From NCBI GenBank assembly GCA_963969395.1, contig OZ017797.1:15190001-15254000 (forward strand): 64,000 bases of DNA, read 5' to 3'. Below the pieces are notes generated by a model. It made no database searches. It was not told the origin of the DNA and was given only the letters and a program-made list of their open reading frames with translations. Shown one piece after another: positions 26,157 through 38,773 of the stretch; the stretch's first letter is position 1, and the number at the start of each line of letters is the position of its first letter. The DNA comes from Pseudoscleropodium purum. Taxonomy: Eukaryota > Streptophyta > Bryopsida > Hypnales > Brachytheciaceae. A program made the position numbers and the translations under genes.

Positions 26157-27084
26157 TCCCTAAAGGACCAAACTACATTTTTGGGCAACATAGAAATTTT
26201 GGGCAGGTGTGTGTGACTAGAGATTTCCATATTTTCGACTCAAATTTTAATAGAAGTGTGGACAAGGAATATCTTTCTTGTCCACTAAATTTCAGAACAT
26301 TTGGAAATATTAGTCAAAAGTTATAGCCTAATATAGTAATATGTAGTTTGTTTCTCAACTCGGGCAAACCAGGCAAATTTGAAAAAATCATTTTTTCCAA
26401 AAATCCAAATTTGAAATTGATTTCTTAGATTTACATATGCATAGAAAGCTTTGAATCATTCCATTTTGATCAATGACTCAAAAGTTAAGAGGTGTTTTAG
26501 TTTACTGGTAGTTATGGATTTTCTACTCTAAAATAAACTTTGAAGTTTTTTATTGAATTCAAAATTCAATGTTTTTGGAAAAAAATAAAAATATTAAGCA
26601 AAGATTGTTTATCTCAACATTACAACCATTGGAATTGGCATTTTTCAATTCTATAAAGAAATTGTTAACAATCTAGTATTTTGAATCATTCTCTACATGT
26701 TTCTACTTACTATTATTTCCTATATGTTGTACAATTTCAAATAATCTAAATTTTTTCAAGTACGTAGCAAACATGTTGTGAAGAATGAATCCAAAGAAGC
26801 TCCGCCACTTTAAATATTTTTCATACAAATATGACTTGTGAAGTGCAACTACCCAATTTTTTGTAGGGATAAAAAAATGATTTTTGTCACTTCAAATGCT
26901 AATATCTTACAATCTACAAGGTGGAAATTTCTGAAATTTTTTCACATCTTTTCAAACTAGTATAATACAAGATCCTATAGTTACATGTGTCTAAAAATTT
27001 TTTTCTTCTAAAATTTTAGACTTGTATAAGAAATGGTAGTTTTGAAGCGTTTTTGGCAAAAACATAGTCAAAGAACTTTAGAGG
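26157..27084. mobile_element. piggyBac-like non-autonomous element, copy 4
   Basis: A 928-bp element starting TCCCTAAAGGACCAAAC and ending GAACTTTAGAGG, with TTAA directly outside both ends (26153-26156 and 27085-27088). Near the right end AAATGGTAGTTTTGAAG is the reverse complement of the left subterminal block of the copy at 36314, so this copy is in the opposite orientation. Confidence 0.65.
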
Positions 27085-27088
27085 TTAA

Positions 27089-27860
27089 ATGCTTTGTAAC
27101 CCCAAACTACTTGCAATGAATTAAATCACAAATAGACTTTAAGTATTTTTGAAGAAAATTTTCATTATTTTAGTGGTATACAATATTTTCATCACATATT
27201 CAACAATAATAATAATATCTTTGAAAATTAAGTTCACAAATCTCTCCAACTTCATTCTACCTCACTATTGGAGGTATAAATGTTTTTGAAAAGTTCACAA
27301 ATTCACAATGTCTAAAGTAATAGTACTAAAGGCTAATAGTTCAATTTTAGTTAGATCACTTAGATGTTAGAATAATTCTAATAAGTGAATCACTTTTTGT
27401 TAACTCTGAAAGCCTTCACAACTTTTCTTCTACAGTTATGGGCATAATAGAAAGAAGGCCTTGTTTTTTTTCCTTCTTTTTATCATGCTTGAGCCTTGGG
27501 GTTAAAATACAAATAGTTAAGAAAGGTAGAAAGTCAAAAGAAATAGAAGGTGCAATAGAATTTTTTTTCTTTCTATTTGAGTATTTTCAAAACCTTACTT
27601 AGAAGACATGACGCATACTTGAACATCTACCAAGTATTTTAATTCACCTATTTTAAATCCACCTTCACAGAACACTAGTACAAATCCACTATGAACTAAA
27701 ATGGTTTTGTCATGATTTTGTGTTTGTTTCATTGCAATTTATGTTAGCTTGAACACAAACTTTAGAAATTTTACCTGGACAATCATTTACACCACAATAT
27801 ACAATAATAGTAATCCCCTAATAATACAAAAATATACCACAATGTAACTTACAAGAATGT
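27089..27860. other. AT-rich intergenic DNA, no gene seen
   Basis: No coding blocks or element ends recognised. Confidence 0.5.
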
Positions 27861-29870
27861 CACTGTCTTGGAAACAGTGTATAGGTCGGGGGAGCCAAAC
27901 TATGAGGCTATATCTACAAATTCAACTATGTACTACTTAGGGTTTCCTCTCGAGCATGGCCCCCGCCTAGTTGTTGCCCAAACGAAGGACCTGCCATCAC
28001 GTTTTCGGCTTTCCTACCTCACAGAGCCAACACCTTCAAGATCGAAGATATTCATCCCCTACTTCAATTCCCTCTTGAAGTAGCCTACAGATGGGTGCAA
28101 GTCAATGGATTGCTTTTTGAAGTTCCCTACGGCCGGGTGCAGGACAAAAAAAAAACTCGATTTTGAGACTTCGCGCCTTGCATACCGTGGTGGCATTCCT
28201 CGATATGCTCCTGTATCATCCGGTGCAAAACAACCTTCGATCCTGTTTGAGTTAAACTGCTGACATGCCATATCTTGACTCACCTGCAAACTTGCTATCA
28301 ATAACAGAAAGTCGCTATTTGATTACTCTTGTTGATGTTGAAGCTTTCAGTGACAGACTAACCACGTACCACCTCAGGCAGGCAGGCATTGTCAGTAATG
28401 GAGCGCCATGACTGACAGTGACAGCACTTCCTAAACAAGATCAAGAACCTTTCAAGTTGAAATGGCAATTCCAGTGATCTAACTTGTAATGGTTTGTGGT
28501 GTCTTCTCCTGGCGATAAATACACGTCTATGATTGTGAGTTTGTGAAAGCCAACTACAACAAGATCTAAGTACAAGAATAGAGGAAAGAGTGGCTTCCGT
28601 CAAAGTAAACCAAATTGAAGGACCCAAACGACCAAAAATTTTGACGAGATTTGCAACTCTCGGCGCTCAACAGTGACATGAGGACTTAATTTCATAAACC
28701 AAAGTAATATCCCCGGCTATATTAAAAAAAAGAAGAAGCGAAGGCACTCACCCTGCCTCAATATTGATCGCTTCCAAATAGGTACACCACAACCTCCGGC
28801 CAATCTGTACCAGCCGTGTTCTGTCACACAAGCAATAAATTGACTGTTCAGTGAATGACGATCGAAAGAGCTAAGGTCAAGGATCGTCACACTCGCTAAA
28901 ATGACGAAATCATTCATTTCAAGATCGTTAACAACCCTTGCTTCAAGAGCTCCGCCCACTTCAATGCCACATCTCTGGTGCTTTGATTTAATTAAACCTG
29001 CCATTCTAACACAGATGACCGAATGCAACCAGAAAGAGCACAAAGCGGAGCACGCAGACACTAATTTGGCAAAGACAGAACGCAAAACTGAAACGAGAGG
29101 TCTAACTAAAGCCGGACTCTCGATCAACAAGGACAAACTTTATCAGCCGTTTGCAAAGAATTAAGGTGATGTCCATCCCCAATCTCACCTCGATGCATCC
29201 TCACTGCAGGGCGACTCGGAACGTCAATACCACGTCCTCCGGAAGGCCGATCGTCGTCTTCACCGTGAGTGGGTTCCGACATTGTGTACTCGACAATATA
29301 TCATTCAATGCATGCAAAAACACCCTCTACCGACGTTAATAAGTGAAACACATACGGCGTGTCTCGATCATGATCTCATGCTGCCACCAGATCGAAGGCG
29401 CAGCGCTACTAGCTAATCTTCGGTGTTGGTTCAAAACATGCAATCAACACTGGCGAAGATCGAACTAGTGAAACACGGCGATGATCGAACTGCGATTCTC
29501 CTGCCTTTCATGTTTTCGGCGGACTTGGAGGAGACCTACTTATTACCTCGATATCCGTCGCATCATTCCATGAAATATCAATATAGGGTATTTGGAAATT
29601 TTGCCCAGGGGAGGATATCGATGGGGGTTTGAGGAACGCCTCCCCTGGAATGTCTCTGTGAGGTGAGATTTCCTGGAATGTACTCCTTGAGCAGATCTGC
29701 ATGGGGCCTGTGCATGCACGGAATCTGCACCCGAATTGGCCATGTGGAAGGTTGCAGCGCATGCAGTACCGGCGGAGATGGGGTACGTGCAACCGACTTC
29801 ATTAGAAAAAAATTTGGGACTGGTAGAGGCCGCAAGTTTGCATGGCAGCCGTGCAATTATAACGAAATTT
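27860..29870. other. GC-richer island without a recognised gene
   Basis: About 2 kb of markedly higher GC than its flanks, with genic-looking composition on both strands. Open frames include 27868-28083 (+), 28059-28301 (-), 28717-29136 (-) and 29508-29792 (-), but none shows a domain or motif I recognise and I could not join them with convincing splice sites. This may be a non-coding transcript, a relic gene or upstream exons of an unfamiliar gene. Confidence 0.3.
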
Positions 29871-32000
29871 GAAAAATTATTATTATTATTAAATTATAGA
29901 ATCTGATGGAGCACAAGTAAGATTGATAATTTCAGAAATATTTTTTATTTTTATTTTTATTTTTATTTTTTTCCAAGAAAATTATGAATTAAAAAAAAAT
30001 TGTTCTATATTTGCATTGAGGGGGTGCCAATACGGAAAGTGAAACAACCTTTTGCAAAGTTCAAATTTTTTTGTAATTTTGACTATTGAAGTAGTGACAC
30101 CATATATTTGCAAGGTGGATTTCTTCAATGAGGAAATTTTTTCATGTGCAAAAATAGAGTTTGAAAGGTTTCCTCAATTTTCTAGATTTTTTTTTCAAAA
30201 CAGAAGTACCATTCTAATGTGCCATTGCTAATCACTTACTCATATCGTAACTAATTAGAAATAGACCACTTTAAGTTGCTAGAATGGGAGGGGTGATCAG
30301 GAATAGGTTGCCCCCTATCAACCCTAAACCTTTCATGCAACATTCTCTTAGGGTCAAAAAATGGCTTTTCCACAAAAGAAAGTGAATAATGGTGTAGATG
30401 GATGATGGAAGAACAATGATTTTCATCCATTTTTCAGGTGATAAGTAACTTTGTTGATATTCACATCATTTGAATTATCCTATACAAGCATCTTTAGTGC
30501 ACATAGAAGAATTTGTTAAACAAATTAATATATCATTAATCCTAAATTGCTTCCACCGTCATCAAAAATTGGCATTTGGATGACTTTTGAACAATAGTTG
30601 GCTAAGATGAAAGTGCATTTTTCATCCAATCTTTCATTGGGGAGTGATTTGAATGGAAGTTGTTTGAATAATCTACAAAATTGTCTTATTCATTTGAAGA
30701 TTTTTTGGCCTTTCTACATAAGAAAATGCTTCAAATATGGATCACAAAAAATTGCCTTTTTAGTGTACTAGGGCAATTTGTTGTAAGTTCTTTGTATTGA
30801 ATTTGAAGTTTCTCCATAAAAATGACATTTTTTGAATTTGTATCCAACAACCACAACAAAAAGAAGGTCATCAACTCTAGCTTCTACCAAAGCTTTTATT
30901 TTTGGCAAAATTTTGCTAGAGTATTAGAAATCTAACCTCTCTGGTTTCATCCCTCCCCAAATTGGCCTCTGGAATGAGGCTAGTAGGGAGGACAGTGGTC
31001 CAAGAAAAAAGCCCTAGTTCCTACTTTAATTTGATATTTTGGAAAATTCCCCAAACTAAACATTTTATTGTCATTTGAACTTTTGTAAAACCCAAGGTAT
31101 TGATAATAGTTTACAATGTCATATTATATTTCACATAAAAAGTTGAATGTACAATACCCTCTAGATAATAAGGTAACCCTATAAAGTATTTATACAAACA
31201 AGAACATGCAATGGTCTTCCAACATGACATGAAAATCTAACTCAAACGCAATCTAGACTTATTCATTCCTACAATAATGCCTTGCTCTTCTAATGTCAAA
31301 AAGTGTCATGTTATAGTGTTGAGTGGAATTTCCAAAGCTCAAACTCATACTATAACTTTCTTGGCAACTAATTCCGAGCAACAAAATCAAGTTTTGTAGT
31401 AGAAATTTCTAGGCATGTGCAACCATTTCAAGCTCAAAATCAAGACATCTACTGAATATCATCACATTGCAATAGGAAATCAGTGAATTCATACTCATAA
31501 AGCTCATTATAAATCAAAATTCCTTCTCATGGCTCCATGAAGTGTAGCAAGTGTCAACTACTAAACCTTTAGATTTTTTTTTAATATGTTTGATTTTTTG
31601 TGAGCAATTAAATCACTGTTACATTCTTCATGTAATCAACTTCCTTAATTCACAAAATCTTCTCTAGATCAACTTCCTAAAGCATAATGTTTAAAATAAG
31701 TACTCCCCAAACCACCACTTTTTACTACTGATTCTATTTTCTATTATTAAACTAATCAAATTTTTGTAGGTTCTTGTTGGCAAGTGAATGGAGGTCTTAA
31801 CACACCAGAGAACGTGGCTTTTGGATATTGTATACAAAAGTTATCAAGGAACAAAGTTTGATTCTAAAAGCATTTCTTCCACATAGGTACAAAACTGATT
31901 TTGAAGATGTACACATAGTTTAAAGTTTGGTTCTAAAAGCGTTTCTTCCAAAACTGATTTTGGAGATGTACACATAGTGTAGATGGCGGTATAAGGACAG
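29870..32000. other. AT-rich intergenic DNA, no gene seen
   Basis: A (TTTTTA)n tract lies at about 29941-29972. Otherwise no coding blocks or element ends are recognised. Confidence 0.5.
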
Positions 32001-32778
32001 TGGCCCATTTGGGTGTATCTACCTTACACATCACCATGCCAAATACTCACATGGTTACCTTACTTTCTAGATGGCACTGAACAGTTTGTAGCATTATCAA
32101 TACATTTCCACAATTGGGTGGACAAATTAGACAAAGCTTCGTTTGAAATTGCTGCTCCTTTGTCATTCTTAGAAATGTGGAAGAGGCCAATTGGCCATTT
32201 AGGCAATTGGGGCTAGCATAAATATATGCAACAACATTGTATATAGAACAGGAACTGGCAACCTTGGAGCCTTGCACATTTCACCATTGCTGAGTGCCGA
32301 TCAATCAGTGCGAAGTTTGCACTGCAAATCACATTCTAGGAGGTCTTTAATAAAAGAGCTCTTCAGTCGTCACTAAACGAAGCGACAAGCCCTCGTATTG
32401 AGTTTCTAAGCTCCGAGTTTTTGAGCTGATAGATTCAATCTCAAGTCCAATGAATTCAATGTGATGGAGTTTTGACCATCATCTGCCTACGTTCGCTTCT
32501 TGAAATAAGTCAATGAATGGGTATCTTGTACAGGTTGTCAGGTTTCCAATATCAGCCAGCACAATTCTGAGTCTCGATCCTAAAGTCTCGATCCTCAAAG
32601 TACTCGCCTCACCAGAGATTTCGAAATACGTTTCCCACATGCACGTGCTGAATTTTAACACCACCTAATCCGTCCTCTCTTCATCTACTATTGCCTCCAG
32701 TTGCTACTTACACAGAATTAAACAAGGTGAGTATACCCCTCGGGTGCATGGTACAAGGGTTTATACTCCAGTTGAAAT
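32000..32778. other. Region 3' of the acid phosphatase gene
   Basis: Moderately richer in GC and directly downstream of the minus-strand acid phosphatase stop. The lower part may include its 3' untranslated region. Small frames at 32013-32277 and 32479-32664 show nothing recognisable. Confidence 0.35.
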
Positions 32779-34522
32779 CTAGGGAATATAGTACATGGGA
32801 TTAGGAAGCTTGAAGGTCCGGTTCCCCACCGCAGCTCCTGCGAGATCACTCCACTGGTCACCTAACGAGCTCCAGATACGGTACCCTTGCTCTTGAAGAT
32901 GAAGTCGTTTCTGCGTCTTGTACTCCACGGCAGATAAGTGCACTTCGGAAGGAGATCTGCAATACATAGCGCGGTGCCAACATAATCATATAATGAATGA
33001 CGACATGGCTGAGAAAAATATTCTAAAAAGCAACTGATCGCAAGTGCAATGAAGTGCATAGTTTTCATTATACGCTTTCCATATAATCCCCAGTACAATT
33101 CCCAAAGCTTGACAAACTTAGAATAGCATAACCACATGTTACAATTCATTCTTTAGAACGTAGGGCCTATCATGATACTATTTCTTCTTAGACCTCTCTC
33201 ATTTTCATCGGGCAGTACAACTTTCTACATTTTCAAACCATTGCTTAGGCTCTCCCCTTACGGTAGAGACAACGAAGTAAATTAGAAACTAAGCTTTGAC
33301 AAGGTGTGCACATAAGAACTTGCCGTCATTCTCAGCTCTGCACCAGATAGGAAACCGTTTTTTCGTGCAGAAAGTATCAAGGCAGTGATGTAGCAACTGA
33401 AACTCCAACGTACCTGAGTAGCAAGGTGGTCCACCCTTCATAGCCGACGGCTAGTAAATTTTCACTTGTGATATTTCGTTGACTCTCTACTCTTCCGGTC
33501 ATGAAGACAACTCCCCACTTGTCTGCTAGGAGGGCTGTATACAATGACAACATAGCAGGAATAGCTGGAGCTTTACCTTCCTCCACCCACTTACTAAACA
33601 ATGGATGATCAAAAACTTCCGCACTGCACACAAAAAAAGTCAATGCAAGGGCGTTAACCAACCATCTACCTCACACTTGCAATAGTAACTCAATCCACTT
33701 ATAGTATGTTCGTCTTGGTACGAGTATGAATTTTCCTTTTGTCTCAAAACTAAAGAATAGTTCAAAAACTAGAAAGTTCTGGTGTCCAACAAAAATGAGA
33801 CATGGATTATAAGCAATAGGAGCATGTTGGGGTCAATCATTTTACAAAGATTGAACCTTCCATGTCTAGTGTATTTGTGATGTGATTATAGGAATATTGA
33901 CATTCTGAGATTGTCCAATAGGGTTTGAGTTTTTCATATCAATGAGATTTGCACGGGCAGTGTTGTAACAAGGGAGAATCAAGGGTAATAAGGATTATGA
34001 AGAAAGAGACATTTCCATTTAAGACCCTTCGGGATCGAGATACTTGCAATTTCTTACTGGTTTTCATATCATCTTTCGCACACCTGAAGCGTGATTCAAT
34101 CGCAAGAGAATGAAGTACTGGATATAAGCATTAGGGAAAAGACACGCTTACCCGTAGCGATGTTGGTGGTAGTAAGGCAGATTTGAGAGAGCCGTTTCAT
34201 CAATGTCGAAGATGACCACATCCTTGCCATCGTCCCTTGGCGCAATCCCCTTCAAATACTCCAAGACGGCCATGGCCACACCTTCCATGTCCAGGGCGTA
34301 TTGGCCATTGTTCATGTACTGCGCCACGAGCTCTTCACACTCTTCGGGGATGACCTTCCACCCCTGGGCATTGTTGACCTGGCTGTTGAAGAAGAAGCTC
34401 GAACAGGAAGTTTTCATCACAATGCGGGCACTCTCGATTCCCATTCCCATTCCCACGCTCTGCTCCATGCACAGGCTCGACCCTACCAAAGTGAAAAAAA
34501 GACACACTTGCAACATCGTCAT
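32779..34522 (-). CDS. Class B acid phosphatase / vegetative-storage-protein family (HAD superfamily)
   Basis: A predicted secreted or vacuolar phosphomonoesterase. Three minus-strand exons join in phase: 34522-34152, 33623-33414 and 32956-32779, giving 252 residues, the usual family size. All introns are GT-AG. Residues 1 to about 18 (start MTMLQVCLFF) look like a signal peptide, which is why I start at 34522 rather than the upstream in-frame ATG at 34567. HAD motif I is VVIFDIDETALS (D106, D108, T110), motif II is VVFMTGR (about 162-168), the conserved Lys lies in VEYKTQKR, and motif III/IV is GDQWSDL. The C-terminus FKLPNPMYYIP is the family's typical ending. All catalytic residues are present, so activity is expected. 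A TTTCGCAG|G acceptor-like site just upstream of the start hints at a 5' leader intron. Confidence 0.92.
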
Positions 34523-35700
34523 GGCCTGCACTCGAGATCCTGCGAAACGGAAAATCATCACTGTCAAATTAGAGCATGCATCACCCCCGTAAGGGATTCT
34601 ATTTTTTTGACCTTGTACATGGTGTTTGAGTAATGTGATGATTACTAAGATGATAAAATATCAGCATTCGGGATTATTTTTCAGTTTTACCAGCTACTTT
34701 CCATTAATTCCCCTGTTGAACACTTTTCTCAAGTACCGATTCCCGTAATCGATACAGGTTGTTTGGTTTTAGAAAGATTCGCTTATGTCATTTGTTAACA
34801 TGTATCACGCGACTCGTGAAGATTAACGCAATAAAGTAATTACAGCTAAAAAGAGCTCCTCCTCCCTTGGGGGCTTAACAAATTACCATACGGAAGTGGT
34901 AAACCTAACCGAATCCACTATAAAACTGTTAGCATTCGATAACCAAACCTGGATCCATCAGCCCTACACCCTAGCAATCAGGAAATGAGAAAAGAAGCCA
35001 TACTTGTACTCCGCGCCAACAAAAAATGGGACGTTCGCTGTTGCAAGATCGCCATGACTCACTTACTACAAGAAACTCTGCACCTCTTCCACTTCCCACT
35101 ATTTTCAAACCTTCTAAGATTATCCCAGCACTAAACAGGACATACAGAGCCCCACCGCTTTCCGCTAAACACACGTCTAAAACCCTAATACAAAAAGACC
35201 AAGTCAATATCCACCGCGACGAGCGCCAACTGCGACACTGCAAGTCCGAATACAAGAGAGAATTGAACCTCGACGATGCCTCAACAAACAGAAAATATAA
35301 ACAGACTGTACAGACAACAAACACACCAAACCTCAATCAAACAAACATCTTCCTAACGACCATCGGCCTTCAACTAAACTCAAAATGCGCACAATTCCAA
35401 TGCAAACCAAAACACGATCACAGAGTCCACAAACAATCCAATCAGCTCAAAATAAAAATAAAAACCCAACAACAAAAAGCAGAGAGCCGAATCAAATTAA
35501 ACTCCCCCGACGCCTCAGACCCCCAATCCAGGCCCAATTTTTGTGCAAATGGCTCCTATTCAATTCTCCAACTGCCGATGATCATGAATTCTTCCAACCG
35601 CGACACGAAAGAAAGCGAGATTTTTGCACAGGGAGAAGTTGGAATTTGCAGTAAGTAACTTATATTGGGAATTTGGGGATATATTTGTTGCCACATTCGG
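34523..35700 (-). promoter_or_regulatory. Upstream region of the acid phosphatase gene
   Basis: Likely promoter and leader. On the minus strand it is T/G-rich and contains TTAGGGTTTT (about 35177-35186), a motif typical of plant 5' leaders. On the plus strand the same stretch is A/C-rich and stays open for 210 codons (35026-35658), but the product is Lys/Asn/Gln/Thr-rich and without family features, so I treat it as a compositional by-product. Confidence 0.35.
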
Positions 35701-36309
35701 AAGAACTAGAGCATGAGATTGGCGTGAGGGGTGCGCAAGAGTGATAACTTATAATAAGCTTGCTGAGGACGTTGTTGTCCCTGTACGAATTCAAATGGGA
35801 TGGTCGGCGGGGCGGCTGCCGGCGAACAGGGCCTTAAGGTACTTACTTGGCAGTGGGTGGGGCCGCGTCTGGGGCCGTGCATATCCCTCGTTCCCTTAGG
35901 GGTCTGTTGCCACGAATGTGCGGATGACAACTGTCCTGGTTCAAGGACATGGGACTTCTGGACCTCTGAAAGTCCGTCAGAGATATTTTTTTTGGAAGTT
36001 TTCTTTTGGGGTGATATTAATTTCGACGGTGATACTAATTTTGATCACCAGTAAGAGAACAACTGAACCAGCTGGCAACCTGCAATTGGCTCTAATCCTC
36101 TGGCAGACTTTGTGAGCAAGGTAGCTTCAAGTTTAGTTTTTTTTCATTTATTAAGGTAGAAGCACCTAAGTGCAACACTTATTTTGAATATGCAGTTCTT
36201 GAGGGTAGCTATGAAATAAAATGATGTGAGTTTGTTAGGAAATGGTGTAGGAAACCAACAAAATTAGTTTTGTGTTTTTGTGAGCTTGAATGAATGTAAC
36301 ACGAAATTT
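35700..36309. other. Short GC-richer block, no gene recognised
   Basis: Positions about 35750-35990 are GC-rich with an 84-codon open frame at 35800-36054 (+) that I do not recognise. The remainder is AT-rich. Confidence 0.35.
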
Positions 36310-36938
36310 TTAACCCCTAAAGTCCTAAGGCCATTATTATGTCAAAAACCACTCAAAACTACCATTTCTATTGCATTCACTTAAGAAAAAAAAAAAAAAT
36401 CGATTTTTTTTTAGAATTTAACCTTAGGATCTTGTACTTCACTTTGTCTTAGCTCATGTGGAAAAAAATTCATGAAATTTGACTCTATAGATTGGAAGAT
36501 ATTAGCATTCAAAGTTGAAAAAGAAAGTTTTTTTGAACACTGGCCTGTAATTTCAGATGACTTTGATTGCCAATTGTAAATTTTTTTTACACTATAGACT
36601 TTGAATTTAAAAAAAATTATATTGAAGAATTGAGTTGAAAGTCTAAGAATTTTTTTTTTTTAAGAAACAATTCATTTTCTTTCTTTAAATGCTAAGTAGA
36701 AGTAGGTCCGAGATTGGAAAAAAAACTAAATTATTAATAACTCCAAGATGGGATTGAAAAACAATAATCCCGATGGTGAGATTGTTTTAGCAAACAAACA
36801 CAACATTCCCAAAAAAATATTTGTGGATAATTGTGAAAATGGCATTTAGAAATGAATCCTATAAGTTCTTTTTTCAAAAAGATGTTGAAATTGCCTCCAA
36901 AACAAGATTGTCCTTAATTTTCTCATTATTAGTCCAAA

Positions 36939-38773
36939 CACTACAAGAAAATGATTGTTTTATGATTGCAAAATACAACTGCAGTGAGTCACAAAATCAA
37001 AAAATGTAACTCAAGCAAAAATCACTATAGATAGTCGGGATATGACTGGGCTAAGTTAGTCATGAGTCATTTACTTTCAATCATATGACTAGTGAGTCAT
37101 ATTTGCAGTCATATGGATTTGGAAGTACAATAAAGTATTTTTAGACGTATTTTGCCAACATGGCATATATGTTGATTATCCTCAGAGGCTTGACTTTTTC
37201 ATAAGCTACCCGAACAAAATAAAAAATCCTATATGGAATATGACTCAACTCAGTCATATTTTAGCTAACTTGGAATATGAGTGCAATAAGTCATATTTCA
37301 AGTAATATGGAATATGACTGTAGTGAATCATATTCCATGTAGGATTTTAAGTGATTTGGAATATGATTATAGTGAGTCATATTTTGAGTTATATTTTAAG
37401 TGATTTGGAATATGACTATGGTGAGTCATATTTTGAATCATATTTCAAGCGACATGGAATATGATTGTAGTGAGTCATATTTTGAATGATATGGGATTTG
37501 ACTAGTGAGTCATATTTTGGTTGATGTAGCATATAACTATAGTGAATCATTTTTTTGTTCCAGTTAATACTAAAAGATAGTAAAAAATAAAAGCTAAGAT
37601 TTAACAAGAGGCAACAAAAACTAAAACTAAAAACCAATAAGAAGTAAGAATAAGACAAGTTAAGATGCAATAAAAGTTAATAAGAGGTAGGAAATAACAA
37701 ACAATAGAAAATAATATCTAAAAGACAACAATTAAACAAGAGTTAAGACCCAACTTGAAGCAACAATTTCAAAACAACACTCTTGAAGTAATAATTTTGA
37801 AGCAATAATTAAGAGACAACAACTAAAAAACAATAACGAACTAGCAACAACAAACCAACAACAACTAAAAATTAAAAAAACTAAGAAACAACAACAAATT
37901 ACTTAGCAACAACTATAAAACAACAACTAACTAACATCAACAAATTAGCAACAACTACAAAGCAACAACAACTAAAAATTAAAAAAACTAAGAAACAACA
38001 ACAAATTACTTAGCAACAACTATCAAACAGCAACAAACTAACAACAACTAAGATGTAAGAAGCAACAATATATTAGTAACAACTAAAAAACAACAACTAG
38101 AATCTCAATAACTAAACAACAACAATTAAAACACAACAACACAACAATTAGAACTTCAAAAAACAAAACAAGGAAGAAGAAACAAGAATTAAAAAGCAAC
38201 AGCTAAACAACGAAACAAGAATTAAAAAGCAACAGCTAAACAACAACACAACAATTAAAACTTCAAAAAACAAAACAAGGAAGAAGAAACAAGAGTTAGA
38301 AAGCAACAAAAAACAAAAAAGATGAAGCAAATGAAGTGGCGGCTAGGATTTTAAAACCCTAAAAAATGACAACTAGGATTTTACAATTTTGAGCAATAAT
38401 TTATTTACATTTTTTGGGGGTTGCCCAAATTTTTAGGAGGTTGTCCGAAAAAAAAACTTCAAAAAAAATGTGAACCTACAAAAATGTGACTATAGAATAT
38501 GACTACATGTAGTCATATATGCAAAAATATAATTGACAAATATGACTAGTGTTCCCGTAATACGTTCCCTAAGATTCCCTAAAAAGAGTTTTGCCGTTCC
38601 CCATGCATGTACACTATACACCCATTAAGTACAAAGGCAAAATATAATTGGCAATCATATTTGCAGTCATGTTTATTTCAAATGTTGTGGAATCCAAAAA
38701 TATGACTACAAGCAATTGCCAGTCATCCCTAGTCATATTTTTGTAGTCATGAAACATTCAAATTCTAGTAGTG
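36939..38773. mobile_element. Non-autonomous CACTA (En/Spm) element nested in a piggyBac-like element
   Basis: A 1,835-bp element beginning CACTACAAGAAAATG and ending AAATTCTAGTAGTG, with AAA on both sides (36936-36938 and 38774-38776). CACTA termini and a 3-bp duplication define the superfamily. Both subterminal zones carry many copies of ATATGACT/AGTCATAT dyads: about a dozen at 37035-37530 and several at 38480-38755. This matches the multiple transposase-binding repeats known near CACTA ends. The centre is A/C-rich simple sequence with internal duplications and no transposase. Confidence 0.85.
37560..38340 (+). repeat. A/C-rich CAACAA-type low-complexity core of the CACTA element
   Basis: The core is built from AACAACAACTAAAA-like units. 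Longer direct duplications are visible: a block of about 55 bp at about 37858 recurs at about 37966, and one of about 45 bp at about 38150 recurs at about 38255. Hydrophobic minus-strand frames here are composition artefacts. Confidence 0.7.

Noticed and set aside
37200..38300. Possible CRISPR-like or satellite array in the repeated ATATGACT/CAACAA sequence
   Set aside because: Repeats are irregular, nested within clear CACTA termini and in a plant genome; subterminal repeats of the transposon explain them.
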